64,000 nt of DNA from Geomonas oryzisoli (GTDB lineage Bacteria > Desulfobacterota > Desulfuromonadia > Geobacterales > Geobacteraceae): assembly GCF_018986915.1 (NCBI RefSeq), contig NZ_CP076723.1, forward strand, positions 2,699,501 through 2,763,500, in the 5' to 3' direction. The position numbers and the translations under genes were made by a program. The notes under the pieces were generated by a model. It saw only the letters and a list, made by a program, of their open reading frames with translations. It ran no database searches and was not told the DNA's origin. Positions 1 through 9,531 of this stretch are shown here, piece by piece; the first letter of the stretch is position 1; each line of letters starts with the position of its first letter.

Positions 1-122
1 TCCGGCAAGCTGGAGAGCTGTGTCCTGGCTACGCGGGCCGAGGTGGACGGAAAGACCTGCGTCGAGCAGCAGCCCATCGCGCTGTTCGAAACCGGCAAAT
101 TGAAGTCATGCACCAACCCGCG

Positions 123-126
<4 letters not shown>
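1..126 (+). CDS. C-terminal end of an unknown protein (cut by window edge)
   Basis: Frame 1 is open from the first base to TAG at 124-126 and gives 41 residues. The tail has three cysteines and two similar motifs of the form (S/T)GKL-(E/K)SC separated by about 30 residues, which suggests a short internal repeat. I do not recognise a family. The stop overlaps the stop of the convergent gene on the other strand. The start lies outside the window. Confidence 0.6.
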
Positions 127-878
<752 letters not shown>

Positions 879-912
879 CCTAAACCCCTTTACATTTCCG
901 GTTTCATTAACT

Positions 913-1833
913 ATGCTCGAAGGCATGCCGCTTTTACTGCTCGTCACATCCATGCTGGTCTTGGCGCTCCCCGAGCAGGCCCTCGCCTGGGGTGCCGGCG
1001 TGCACCTTCAACTGGGCATGAACGTGCTGAACAACCTGGACGCCCTGAAGCCGGCAGTCGCCGCCATCATCTCGGCCCATCCCTACGACTTCCTTTACGG
1101 CACCATCGCCGCCGACATCACGCTGGGCAAGAAGTTCACCCACTACCTGCAGCACTGCCACCGCTGGCGCATCGGGCACCGGGTCCTGGACAAGGCCGGC
1201 GATCCCGCCCAGCAGGCCTGCGCCTACGGGTATCTCAGCCACCTGGCCGCGGACTGCATCGCCCACAACTACTACGTCCCCTACAAGGTGATGCGCAGTT
1301 TTTCCTCGCTCACCCTCAAGCACGCCTACTGGGAGATGCGCTTCGAAAACTACGTGGAGAAGGAGATCTGGGAGACCGCGAAGAAGGTTTCGCTGGAACA
1401 CTTCAGCAGCAACGACCAGCTGCTGCGCAAGGTTCTCTCGGACACCATCTTCTCCTTCGGCACCAACAAGAAGATCTTCAACTCCATCCTGCTGGTGAGC
1501 CGCCTGGAGAAATGGCAGAGCATCCTGCAGACCCTATCCGACAGTTCGAGCTACGTCCTCGAGGAAAACGACCGGGAGGAGTACATGCAGCTGGCCCAGG
1601 AAGCCGTCTTCGATTTCCTGAACAACGACGACTCCTCACGCTTCTTCCACGCCGACCCGACCGGTGAGCGGGCGCTGGCGGCGGCGGAGGCGGTGCGCAA
1701 GAATCTGCGCCTTTTGTACCGCACCGGCAAAATCACCAAGCCTCAGGCCTACGCGGAGCTCGACGAGTTGAAGCTGAAACTCAAGGAAGCGATCTGCGAG
1801 CCGGAACTGCTGCTGCAGATCCTCTCCAAGTAG
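913..1833 (+). CDS. zinc-dependent phospholipase C-like exported protein
   Basis: 306 residues from ATG 913; an alternative ATG at 925 keeps the signal peptide. No strong ribosome site is visible. Residues 1-25 form a signal peptide (hydrophobic LLLLVTSMLVLALP, then EQALA before W). Cleavage there would leave Trp as the first mature residue, as in Zn-dependent phospholipase C (PF00882), where the N-terminal Trp is a zinc ligand. Further candidate ligands are the His in WGAGVH, the Asp in IAADI, the HYLQHCH cluster and SHLAADCIAHN. The C-terminal half is helical and charged. It probably acts outside the inner membrane on phospholipids or another phosphodiester. It is transcribed away from the UDG-like gene across a 34-base gap. 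Confidence 0.75.
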   Translation: MLEGMPLLLLVTSMLVLALPEQALAWGAGVHLQLGMNVLNNLDALKPAVAAIISAHPYDFLYGTIAADITLGKKFTHYLQHCHRWRIGHRVLDKAGDPAQQACAYGYLSHLAADCIAHNYYVPYKVMRSFSSLTLKHAYWEMRFENYVEKEIWETAKKVSLEHFSSNDQLLRKVLSDTIFSFGTNKKIFNSILLVSRLEKWQSILQTLSDSSSYVLEENDREEYMQLAQEAVFDFLNNDDSSRFFHADPTGERALAAAEAVRKNLRLLYRTGKITKPQAYAELDELKLKLKEAICEPELLLQILSK

Positions 1834-1839
1834 CGCCTA

Positions 1840-3045
1840 CTACTTCTTCTTCCTCGCCGCCCGCAACGTCTCCACGTTTTCCAGGATCACCCCCGCCAGT
1901 TCCTCTTTGCCCATCATCGGAAGTTCCTCGACGCGCCCGTCGCCGAACAACAGCTTGGCGATGTTGGTGTCGACGTTGAAGCCCGCGCCTTCCTGGGAGA
2001 CGTCGTTGGCCACCACCATATCCAGGTTCTTCGCCTTGAGCTTCGTTCCCGCGTTGCGCACGAGGTCCTGGGTTTCGGCGGCGAAACCGACCAGGATGCG
2101 TCCCCCTTTGTTTGCCCCAAGCTCCGCCAGGATGTCCGGGTTCTTCTCCAGCTCTATGCAGAGGCTCTCCTGGCTCTTCTTGACCTTTTCCCCGGCGCGC
2201 GTCTTCGGGCGATAGTCAGCCACGGCGGCCGCCTTGATGACGACGTCGATGCGGGAAAGGCACCCCTGCACCGCGTCCCGCATCTCCTGAGCGCTCTGCA
2301 CCCGGATCACCTCCACCCCGACCGGCGGTGCCAGGCAGCTCGGGCCGGTGACCAGGGTCACTGCCGCCCCCCTCAGACGGGCCTGGCGCGCGATGGCGTA
2401 TCCCATCTTGCCAGAGGAATGGTTGCTGATGTAACGCACCGGGTCGATCTCCTCGAGGGTCGGCCCCGCGGTGACCAGGATTCTCTCTCCGGCCAGGCGC
2501 TTCGGGGTCAGGGCCGCCACGGCCTCCTCGAAGATCACCTCGGGCGCCTGCAGCTTCCCCTCCCCTTCATAGCCGCAGGCCAGCATGCCGCAGGCAGGGG
2601 CGACGAAGAGGTAGCCGTGCTGTTTGAGCCGCGCCTCGTTCTCCTGGTAGATCGGGTTGCGGTACATGTTGACGTTCATCGCGGGCGCGATCAGCACCGG
2701 CGCCCGGGTCGCCATCACGGTCGTGGTCAGCAGATCGTCGGCGATGCCGTGGGCGATCTTGCCGATGACGTTGGCCGTCGCGGGGGCGATGATGTAGAGG
2801 TCGGCGCGGTCGGCGAGCGCTATGTGCCCGATCTTCTCTTCCGAGATCAGGTTGAAGAGCTCCAGGTGCACCGGGTTGCGGGACAGGGTCTGAAAGGTGA
2901 GCGGCGTCACGAATTCGGTGGCCGACCTAGTCATCACCACGTGCACGTTGGCGCCGGCCTTCACCAGCAGGCGCAAGAGCTCCACCGCCTTATAGACGGC
3001 GATGCCGCCGGTGACGCCGAGAACGATCTCCTTGCCTTTGAGCAT
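1840..3045 (-). CDS. coaBC: bifunctional phosphopantothenoylcysteine decarboxylase / phosphopantothenate-cysteine ligase
   Basis: 401 residues, the usual length. It makes 4'-phosphopantetheine from 4'-phosphopantothenate and cysteine on the coenzyme A pathway. The N-terminal flavodoxin-like CoaC domain (about 1-185) has GVTGGIAVYKA and the His in HIALA. The conserved PAMN motif is present (APAMNVNMY), and a cysteine lid segment (ACGMLACGYEGEGKL) follows. The CoaB domain starts near 190 with RILVTAGPTLEEIDPVRYI and NHSSGKMG; AAVADYRP and KKNPDIL-type motifs follow. The start is supported by GGGGGAG a few bases upstream. The gap to the upstream MBL gene is only 8 bases, so the two are probably co-transcribed. 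Confidence 0.97.
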   Translation of the reverse strand: MLKGKEIVLGVTGGIAVYKAVELLRLLVKAGANVHVVMTRSATEFVTPLTFQTLSRNPVHLELFNLISEEKIGHIALADRADLYIIAPATANVIGKIAHGIADDLLTTTVMATRAPVLIAPAMNVNMYRNPIYQENEARLKQHGYLFVAPACGMLACGYEGEGKLQAPEVIFEEAVAALTPKRLAGERILVTAGPTLEEIDPVRYISNHSSGKMGYAIARQARLRGAAVTLVTGPSCLAPPVGVEVIRVQSAQEMRDAVQGCLSRIDVVIKAAAVADYRPKTRAGEKVKKSQESLCIELEKNPDILAELGANKGGRILVGFAAETQDLVRNAGTKLKAKNLDMVVANDVSQEGAGFNVDTNIAKLLFGDGRVEELPMMGKEELAGVILENVETLRAARKKK

Positions 3046-3053
3046 GGCTCCCC

Positions 3054-3683
3054 CTACTCGTTGAGGTACGGGTTGAAACGCCGCTCCTGCCCGATGGTGC
3101 TGGAGGGGCCGTGTCCGGGCCAGACGATGGTGTCGTCCGGCAGCGGCATGAGCTTTTTCTGGATGGAATCGATCAACTGGCCGTGGTCGCCGCCGGGGAG
3201 GTCAGTGCGCCCGACCGAGTCCGCGAACAGGGTGTCACCCGTGATCAGCAGCTTTTCGTTGGCGAGGTAGAGGCAGCACCCGCCCTGGGTGTGCCCGGGG
3301 GTGTGCAGCACCTCGATCTCGCGCCGCCCGAAGGCCAGTTTCATACCGTCGGTGAGAAAGGCGTCGGGCTCCGGAGAGTCCTCGACGTTCAGGCCGTACT
3401 TCTGGGCGGAGCGTCCGGCGTTGACGAGGAAGGGAACGTCCTCCTTGTGAGCCAGAAGCTGCGCCCCCGTCTTCTCCTTGAGAGTCCGGTTGCAGCCGAT
3501 ATGATCGAAGTGGCCGTGGGTGTTGATGATGTACTTGACCTTCAGCCCGAACTCCCTCACCGCGGCGAGGATCATCTCGCAGTCGGCGCCGGGGTCGACC
3601 ACGATCCCCTCGTTACTCTGCTTGTCCCCCAGGATGAAGCAGTTCACCCCCAAGGGGCCCACCACTATGGTCTCGAATAACAT
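3054..3683 (-). CDS. MBL-fold metallohydrolase (glyoxalase II-like)
   Basis: 209 residues. The zinc-binding motif THGHFDHIG is near residue 57, followed by HTPGHTQG, the Asp in TGDTLF and the final WPGHGPSS histidine, all in the order of the metallo-beta-lactamase fold hydroxyacylglutathione hydrolase group (YcbL-type). It probably hydrolyses a thioester such as a glutathione or bacillithiol-type adduct; the substrate cannot be read from the sequence. The start is preceded by GGAGGAATTGCC. It lies just upstream of coaBC on the same strand. Confidence 0.9.
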   Translation of the reverse strand: MLFETIVVGPLGVNCFILGDKQSNEGIVVDPGADCEMILAAVREFGLKVKYIINTHGHFDHIGCNRTLKEKTGAQLLAHKEDVPFLVNAGRSAQKYGLNVEDSPEPDAFLTDGMKLAFGRREIEVLHTPGHTQGGCCLYLANEKLLITGDTLFADSVGRTDLPGGDHGQLIDSIQKKLMPLPDDTIVWPGHGPSSTIGQERRFNPYLNE

Positions 3684-3752
3684 GGCAATTCCTCCGTGCT
3701 GGGAGCCTCCGGTCCGTGAGGTGCGGGGCTCTCCGGTAGATGCGGCATGCCA

Positions 3753-4922
3753 TCACTTCTTCAGGATGGCGAAGGGGTTGTTGCTGAAGGATTTACGCCC
3801 CTGGTCGCCGCCCCGCTGTTCCTGGCGCGGCTTTTCCGGCGCGGGTCGCTCCGGCTCGCTCATCTGCGGAGCTGGAGCGGGTACCGTTTCCGGCATCAGC
3901 TCGGAAGGCTCCAGGCAGTCGGGGAAGGCAGCGTGCCCGGGGGCCTCGGCCGGCTCCCCTCCCCCCTGCTCCGCGAGCGGCTTCTCCTTGAAGAAGTAGC
4001 GGTCGTAGAGGCGGTGGTACGAGGTCCAGCGCGATGGGTTGTCGGGCTCCTTGCGGATGTGGGTCCTGATGCCGTTGATCTTGGAATCGAGGTCGTCCAG
4101 GTAGTTCAGGATGGTCGCCTCCAGCGTCTTCGGGCGCTTGGGCGAGCCGTACTCGTACTGGCCGTGGTGCGACAGGATCATGTGCTTCAGCAGCATAGCG
4201 AGCTCGACCGGGAAGTCGGGGAGCTTCGCGATCCGCTCCTGCAGCATCTCGACGCCGATGGTGATGTGGCCGATCAGTTTCCCCTCGTCGGAGTAGTCGA
4301 AGCAGCGCAGGTAGGTCATCTCCCGCACCTTGCCGATGTCGTGCAGCAGAGCCCCGGTGATGAGGAGATCGCGGTTCAGCCCCTGGTAGAGCGGCACCAT
4401 GGCGTCGACCAGCTTCGCCACGGCGAGCGAGTGCTCCAGGAGTCCCCCCAGGTAGACGTGGTGCATCCCCTTGGCCGCCGGTGCGGTGCGGTACTGGGCC
4501 AGGAGCTCCGGGTCCTCGAAGAAAGAGCGCAAAAGACGCGCCAGGTCGGGATCGGTAAGGGTCGCCACCATGGCGTGCAGTTCGGCGACCATGGCCTTGA
4601 TGTCACGATCCGTCTCGGGGAGAAAATCGGCGAGTTCCACCGACTCTTCGGGGACCCGCTTCAGCTCGGAAACGATGAGCTGCATCTTGCCGAGATAGAC
4701 GCTCGCCTTACCCTTGACCGCCAGGAAATCGTTGCGATCGAAGAGGGAGCCTACCTGGTCGGCGTTGTCCCAGACCTTGGCGTCGACCTCACCCGTCTTG
4801 TCCATCAGCTTCAGGGTGAGGTACGGCTTGCCGTTCTTGGCCATGGCGACGATCTTTTCCTTGACCAGGAAGACCGCCTCGACGACATCGCGGTCCTTTA
4901 TTTCGGCAACGGTTTTTTTCAA
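3753..4922 (-). CDS. OB-fold / HD-domain phosphohydrolase (YhaM-like 3'-5' exoribonuclease family)
   Basis: 389 residues from a TTG start at 4922, chosen because AAGGAG sits 7 bases upstream and the OB fold begins at once (KKTVAEIKDRDVVEAVFLVKEK). Residues ~15-90 are an OB nucleic-acid-binding fold, and ~160-290 are an HD domain with HSLAVAKL, LLHDIGKVRE and MILSHHGQYEYGSPK. This order is that of YhaM/CBF1-type 3'-5' exoribonucleases. The C-terminal ~75 residues are Pro/Glu-rich and low complexity. RNA turnover is the likely role, inferred from family. The region upstream of its start is filled by the six-unit repeat array. Confidence 0.85.
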   Translation of the reverse strand: MKKTVAEIKDRDVVEAVFLVKEKIVAMAKNGKPYLTLKLMDKTGEVDAKVWDNADQVGSLFDRNDFLAVKGKASVYLGKMQLIVSELKRVPEESVELADFLPETDRDIKAMVAELHAMVATLTDPDLARLLRSFFEDPELLAQYRTAPAAKGMHHVYLGGLLEHSLAVAKLVDAMVPLYQGLNRDLLITGALLHDIGKVREMTYLRCFDYSDEGKLIGHITIGVEMLQERIAKLPDFPVELAMLLKHMILSHHGQYEYGSPKRPKTLEATILNYLDDLDSKINGIRTHIRKEPDNPSRWTSYHRLYDRYFFKEKPLAEQGGGEPAEAPGHAAFPDCLEPSELMPETVPAPAPQMSEPERPAPEKPRQEQRGGDQGRKSFSNNPFAILKK

Positions 4923-4959
4923 AGTAAGGCTCCTTGTGTTGAAAGCTCCATGTTAAGTC

Positions 4960-5714
4960 AAAAGCAGTTACGCAAAGCACGCCGAGTAGGCGCGAAGCAC
5001 ACCAGGAAGGCTTTTTTGTTGTTAAACCCAAAATCCTTCTTTCCGTTCTTCGCGGGTACTCCGTGTCCTTTGCGATACCGCTTTTAAAAGCAGTTACGCA
5101 AAGCACGCCGAGTAGGCGCGAAGCACACCAGGAAGGCTTTTTTGTTGTTAAACCCAAAATCCTTCTTTCCGTTCTTCGCGGGTACTCCGTGTCCTTTGCG
5201 ATACCGCTTTTAAAAGCAGTTACGCAAAGCACGCCGAGTAGGCGCGAAGCACACCAGGAAGGCTTTTTTGTTGTTAAACCCAAAATCCTTCTTTCCGTTC
5301 TTCGCGGGTACTCCGTGTCCTTTGCGATACCGCTTTTAAAAGCAGTTACGCAAAGCACGCCAAGAGGCGCAAAGCACACCAGGAAGGCTTTTTTGTTGTT
5401 AAACCCAAAATCCTTCTTTCCGCTCTTCGCGGATACTCCGCGTCCTTTGCGATACCGCTTTTAAAAGCAGTTACGCAAAGCACGCCAAGTAGGCGCGAAG
5501 CACACCAGGAAGGCTTTTTTGTTGTTAAACCCAAAATCCTTCTTTCCGTTCTTCGCGGATACTCCGTGTTCTTTGCGGTACCGCTTTTAAAAGCAGTTAC
5601 GCAAAGCACGCCGAGTAGGCGCAAAGCACACCAGGAAGGCTTTTTGTTGTTAAACCCCAAAGTCTTTCTTTCCGCTCTTCGCGGATACTTACGCGTTCTT
5701 TGCGATACGGCTTT
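4960..5714. repeat. array of six tandem ~126-bp palindromic repeat units (family A)
   Basis: Units begin at 4960, 5086, 5212, 5338, 5463 and 5589; one is 125 bp, the rest 126. Each starts AAAAGCAGTTACGCAAAG and ends CTTTGCGATACCGCTTTT, imperfect inverted repeats of each other (3 mismatches in 18). A smaller nested hairpin lies in the middle (AAGGCTTTT / AAAATCCTT). Copies 1-3 are almost identical, which implies recent amplification or gene conversion. The last base triplet of the array forms part of the TAA stop of the downstream FAD gene. The element is not a CRISPR and has no spacers. Confidence 0.92.
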
Positions 5715-7285
5715 TAGCTTCCGGCGATCCGTGCCGCGATGGCGTCGGCCACGCGTATGCCGTCCAGCGCGGCGCTCATGATGCCGCCGGCGTAACCGGC
5801 ACCCTCCCCGGTCGGATAGAGGCCGCGGTGGCTCAGGGACTGCAGATCCGCCCCACGCAAGATGCGCAACGGCGCGGAGGTCCGGGTTTCGACGGCGGTA
5901 AGCGTCGCCTCGGCGCTGATGAAGCCGCGCATCCTGCGGTCGAAGTGCTCGATCCCTTCCCTCAAGGTCGCCACGACCGGCATCGGGAGCAGCGAGGCGA
6001 GATCATACTCGGTCACGCCGGGACGGTAGCTGGAGAGGATCCGCCCCCCGCCCCGCCCGATGAAGTCGAGCAGGCTCTGGGCCGGCGCCCGGTAGCTCTC
6101 CCCTCCCGCCACGAAGGCGCGTCGCTCCAGCTCGCGCTGGAACTCGACTCCCGCAAGCGGCGAATGCCCGCCGAAGTCCGCCGGCCCCACGGTGGCCACC
6201 AGGGCGCTGTTGGCGTACGGGCCGTTACGCCGGTAGCCGCTCATGCCGTTCACCACCACTCCCCCCGCCTCGGAGGCGGCCGCCACGACCACCCCACCGG
6301 GGCACATGCAGAAGGAATACGCGGCACGCCCGGTCGCCTCGTTGTTGTAGGTCTGCGCGTATTCCGCCGGCGGCAGCGCGGGATGCGCGTTGCGGCCGTA
6401 CTGGATCTCGTTGATGAGTGCCTGCGGGTGCTCCACCCGGAGCCCCACCGCGAACGGCTTCTGCTCCAGGGTCACCCCCAGCTCATTCAAAAGGGCGTAG
6501 GTGTCGCGCGCGCTGTGCCCCGGCGCCAGCACCAGGGAGTCGCACGGCTCTTCGTCGGCGTCGTTCACCACGATGCTTTGCACGGTGCCCTGGGCGATGC
6601 CGATGCCGGTCAGCCGGCTCTCGAAACCGATCCGGAAACCGGTCTCGATGAGGCGTTCCCGGATGCCGCGCACCACCGCACGCAAACGGTCGGTGCCGAT
6701 ATGGGGCTTGGCGGCGTAGAGGATCTCGGGGGGCGCACCGAAGTCGACCAGGCGCTGCAGCACCCACCCGCAGTTGGGATCCTTCACCCTCGTGGTGAGC
6801 TTGCCGTCGGAGAAGGTCCCGGCACCACCCTCGCCGAACTGCACGTTGCTCTGTTCGCAAAGCTCGCCCAGGCGCCAGAAGCGCGACACGTCGGAGGCGC
6901 GCCGGTCCACGTCGCGCCCGCGCTCGATGACCCGCGCGGTAAGCCCGTACTCGGCGAGCCGCAGGGCCGCGAAGAGTCCCGCCGGCCCCATGCCGACGAT
7001 GACGATGCGCTCCGCGGAGGCAAGCCTCGGGAACCGCAGCGGCGCTCCCGCCTCGACCCGGGACAGGTCGCCTGAAGGGCGGACCCGCGACTCATCCTTC
7101 AGGGTCACCTGGACGGTGTACACCAGCTTGATGGCACCCTTTTTCCGCGCGTCGACCCCTTTTCTGACCAGGGTGAGCGCCGTGATCTCCGATTCGCGCA
7201 CCCCCAGCTTGGCAGCAGCCAGCGGGCGTAGCGCACTCTCCTCCACCCCGGGGACCAGGGTGAGGTTACGTAACAGAAATGGCAT
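5714..7285 (-). CDS. FAD-dependent oxidoreductase, COG2509 type
   Basis: 523 residues. An N-terminal ~75-residue alpha/beta domain precedes the dinucleotide-binding motif IVIVGMGPAGLFAALRLAEYG at ~90-110. FGEGGAGTFSDGKLTTRV is the conserved signature of the COG2509 'uncharacterised FAD-dependent dehydrogenase' group, and CMCPGGVVV and GEGAGYAGGI near the C-terminus complete the FAD fold. Substrate and acceptor are unknown; a cytoplasmic location is expected. The stop codon overlaps the last unit of the family-A repeat array. The gene ends 10 bases from the upstream receiver gene, so they may be co-transcribed. Confidence 0.88.
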   Translation of the reverse strand: MPFLLRNLTLVPGVEESALRPLAAAKLGVRESEITALTLVRKGVDARKKGAIKLVYTVQVTLKDESRVRPSGDLSRVEAGAPLRFPRLASAERIVIVGMGPAGLFAALRLAEYGLTARVIERGRDVDRRASDVSRFWRLGELCEQSNVQFGEGGAGTFSDGKLTTRVKDPNCGWVLQRLVDFGAPPEILYAAKPHIGTDRLRAVVRGIRERLIETGFRIGFESRLTGIGIAQGTVQSIVVNDADEEPCDSLVLAPGHSARDTYALLNELGVTLEQKPFAVGLRVEHPQALINEIQYGRNAHPALPPAEYAQTYNNEATGRAAYSFCMCPGGVVVAAASEAGGVVVNGMSGYRRNGPYANSALVATVGPADFGGHSPLAGVEFQRELERRAFVAGGESYRAPAQSLLDFIGRGGGRILSSYRPGVTEYDLASLLPMPVVATLREGIEHFDRRMRGFISAEATLTAVETRTSAPLRILRGADLQSLSHRGLYPTGEGAGYAGGIMSAALDGIRVADAIAARIAGS

Positions 7286-7295
7286 GGGGTGTCCG

Positions 7296-7703
7296 TCAGG
7301 CGGCGCCGGTGTCGCGCCGTTTTCTTTCCAGGAGCTGTTCGACGATGATGACGATGTCCAGCGGAGAGGTGGATTTAGGGATGTGCACCTTGGCGCCCAT
7401 CTCGGGAATGGGGTGCTCGTGCGGGGCGCCCTGGAACATGGAGGTCAACAGGATGATGATCGGGTCCGGCTCCTTGGCCAGACGCCCGATCTCCAGCGAT
7501 GCGCTCACCCCTCCCATCCGGGGCATCACCAGGTCGACTATGACGGCATCGAAGTCCTCGGCGGCGTAGGCCTCGACCCCGAGGAGGCCGTCCTCTGCGG
7601 TCACTACGGCGAAGCCCGCGCCGGTGAAGGCATCGGACATCACCTTCAGGAAGAACTTGTCGTCGTCTACCAGGAGGATTTTGCCCCTGTTCTCTGCTGT
7701 CAT
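7296..7703 (-). CDS. single-domain response regulator
   Basis: 135 residues, receiver domain only. The acidic pair is in LLVDDDKFF, the phospho-acceptor Asp in AVIVDLVMPRMGG, the Thr/Ser in IIILLTSMF, and the Lys in KVHIPKSTSPLD. There is no output domain, so it probably passes phosphate or acts by protein contact. It lies directly downstream of a receiver-kinase hybrid, with 72 bases between, which is its most likely partner. Confidence 0.92.
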   Translation of the reverse strand: MTAENRGKILLVDDDKFFLKVMSDAFTGAGFAVVTAEDGLLGVEAYAAEDFDAVIVDLVMPRMGGVSASLEIGRLAKEPDPIIILLTSMFQGAPHEHPIPEMGAKVHIPKSTSPLDIVIIVEQLLERKRRDTGAA

Positions 7704-7775
7704 TTCGACCTCAAGGCATGATGGAATGGGCCATCATACAGAAATGCGGCCGAAAAGAAAAGTGGAAACCGCCCC

Positions 7776-8966
7776 TTACCTGGGCGCGTTGAGCGGCAGG
7801 CGCACCGCGAAGGTGGTGCCGGTGGGGTCGCTTTTCTCCACCTCGATCTTCCCCCGGTAGGTCTTCACGATGCGCAGCACCACCGAGAGCCCGAGCCCCG
7901 TGCCGCGGCTGTTGGTGGTGAAGAAAGGGTCGAAGATGTTGGGGAGGTTCTCCGGCGGGATGCCGGGGCCGGTATCGGACACCCTGAGGCTGATGTAATC
8001 CTGGTCCTGGTCGAGCTCCACGGTCAGGGTCCCCTCCTCGGGCATGACATGGATGGAGTTCAAAAACAGGTTGGTGAAGATCTGCTCGATCTCCATCGGG
8101 TCCGCCTTGATGGCGGGCGGGATGTTCCTGTAGTCGCGCACCACCTTGATCCGCTTCTGGCGCAGTTGCGGCGTGAACGCCTCGAGTGTGTGCTCCAGGA
8201 CGCGGTCCATGCGCACCTCGCTGATCTCGAACTTGGGGCGCTTCGAGGCGTCCAGGAGTTTGCCGAGGATGTTGTCGATCCGGTCCACCTCCTTCAGGAT
8301 CTTGTCGACGTATTCCTGGCGCTCCGGCTCGTCCAGCCCCCCCTTGATGAGCTGCACGAAGAGCGCGATGGAGTTGAGGGGGTTGCGGATCTCGTGCGCC
8401 ATCCCGGCGGAGAGGTAGCCAAGCGAGGCGAGTTTTTCCGACTGGACCACCTCGGCCTGGGCCCGGGAAAGGGCCTCACTCTTCTCCTGTACCCGCGCCT
8501 CCAGCTCGCGGTTCCAGTCCGCGATCTCGGCCAGAAGCCTCTCGCGCTCGCTCAAGAGGGCCTTGTTCTGCAGCTCGATGCCGCGCAGCTTGAGGACGCT
8601 CTCGATGCGCTCGACGAGGTCCTGGTTGTTGAAGGGCTTGAGGATGTAGTCGGAGGCGCCCGCCTTCATCAGCTCGACGGCGATCTCCTCGCTCCCCTTG
8701 CCGGTGAACATGATCACGTAGGTGTCGGGGTAGAGCCTCTTGATCTCCTTGAGCGCGGTGAGGCCGTCCATGTTCGGCATCATGTAGTCCAAAAGGACCA
8801 GCTCGGGGCGCTCGACCTCGATGGTCGCCAGCCCCTCCTGCGCGCTCAGTGCGGTGAATACTTCGTAGCCGCGGTTTTTGAGGATGATGCCGGTGAGATC
8901 GAGGATGACCTTTTCATCGTCGACGATCAGCACGCGGCCGCGCGGCTCTTTCTCCGTAGTGGTCAT
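7776..8966 (-). CDS. receiver-histidine kinase hybrid
   Basis: 396 residues from ATG 8966, preceded by GGGAAGGAG; an upstream in-frame ATG at 8999 lies in the terminator stem region and is less likely. An N-terminal receiver domain (~10-125; LIVDDEK, LLDYMMPNMDG, MFTGKG, LKPFNN) is followed by a coiled coil (~130-180), then HisKA (AGMAHEIRNPLNSI, phospho-acceptor His) and HATPase (N box, DTGPGIPPENL, GTGLGLSVV). There is no membrane segment or PAS domain, so it is a cytoplasmic kinase controlled through its own receiver. This is a common Geobacter arrangement. Confidence 0.93.
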   Translation of the reverse strand: MTTTEKEPRGRVLIVDDEKVILDLTGIILKNRGYEVFTALSAQEGLATIEVERPELVLLDYMMPNMDGLTALKEIKRLYPDTYVIMFTGKGSEEIAVELMKAGASDYILKPFNNQDLVERIESVLKLRGIELQNKALLSERERLLAEIADWNRELEARVQEKSEALSRAQAEVVQSEKLASLGYLSAGMAHEIRNPLNSIALFVQLIKGGLDEPERQEYVDKILKEVDRIDNILGKLLDASKRPKFEISEVRMDRVLEHTLEAFTPQLRQKRIKVVRDYRNIPPAIKADPMEIEQIFTNLFLNSIHVMPEEGTLTVELDQDQDYISLRVSDTGPGIPPENLPNIFDPFFTTNSRGTGLGLSVVLRIVKTYRGKIEVEKSDPTGTTFAVRLPLNAPR

Positions 8967-9004
8967 ATCGGGGCCTGCTCCTTCCCGTTGTGATAGCATT
9001 CGTC

Positions 9005-9032
9005 AAAAAAAAGGGGCAGCGAACGCTGCCCC
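9005..9032 (-). terminator. rho-independent terminator after the universal stress gene
   Basis: GGGGCAGC / GCTGCCCC stem of 8 bp with a GAAC-type loop, followed on the minus strand by eight T. It lies 23 bases past the stop of the universal stress protein gene and 38 bases before the kinase start. Confidence 0.93.
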
Positions 9033-9054
9033 GCATGGATGTATGCCGCGACCG

Positions 9055-9498
9055 TCAGGGGAGTCTGACGGTGACCACCGGGCAGTGTGCCTTTCTAACC
9101 ACGCGCTCGGCGGTGGAGCCGAACAGCAGGTGGTCGATGCCGCTTCTACCCTGGGTGCCCAGCACGATGCAGGAGGAGCGGTCTGCTTCGGCCCGCCTCA
9201 GGATCTCCTCCCACGGCACGCCGGTGACGATCGCCGTCTCGTAGTTGTTGAAGTCGGCGATGTTGTTGGCGACGAAGGTCGCCATCATCTTCTGCGCCCC
9301 CTCTTCGATCTCCTTCTCCAGGTTCTCGAAGGAGACGTGCGGGACGTAGAAGCCGCGCAGGTCCACCGGCTCGTTGATGACGTGGATGATGGTCAGCCGG
9401 CCATTGAACTGCCGGGCCAACGCGAGGGCGTAGCGGAAGGCGTGGTCGGAGTTCTCGGAGAAATCGGTGGCGAAGAGAATCTTGTCGAAACTTGGCAT
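9055..9498 (-). CDS. universal stress protein (UspA family)
   Basis: 147 residues from ATG 9498, which has GGGGGAG just upstream; the longer frame from 9519 adds only seven unconserved residues. The UspA fold is clear: KILFATDFSENSDHAF, LTIIHVINEP, then the ATP-binding signature GTQGRSGIDHLLFGSTAERVVRKAHCPVV. It is a cytoplasmic nucleotide-binding stress protein, and its sitting among receiver and kinase genes fits a signalling cluster. Its own terminator separates it from the kinase. Confidence 0.95.
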   Translation of the reverse strand: MPSFDKILFATDFSENSDHAFRYALALARQFNGRLTIIHVINEPVDLRGFYVPHVSFENLEKEIEEGAQKMMATFVANNIADFNNYETAIVTGVPWEEILRRAEADRSSCIVLGTQGRSGIDHLLFGSTAERVVRKAHCPVVTVRLP

Positions 9499-9531
9499 CT
9501 GCTCCCCCCGTTCGGCCATTGGGTCAGTGGC

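Noticed and set aside
4789-5660. Open frames of 100-196 residues through the repeat array on both strands
   Set aside because: They arise because 126 is a multiple of three; the single 125-bp unit breaks frame, and no ribosome site or known protein is seen.
4960-5714. Tandem repeat as a CRISPR array
   Set aside because: Units are 126 bp, contiguous, and have no unique spacers; ends are inverted repeats of each other.
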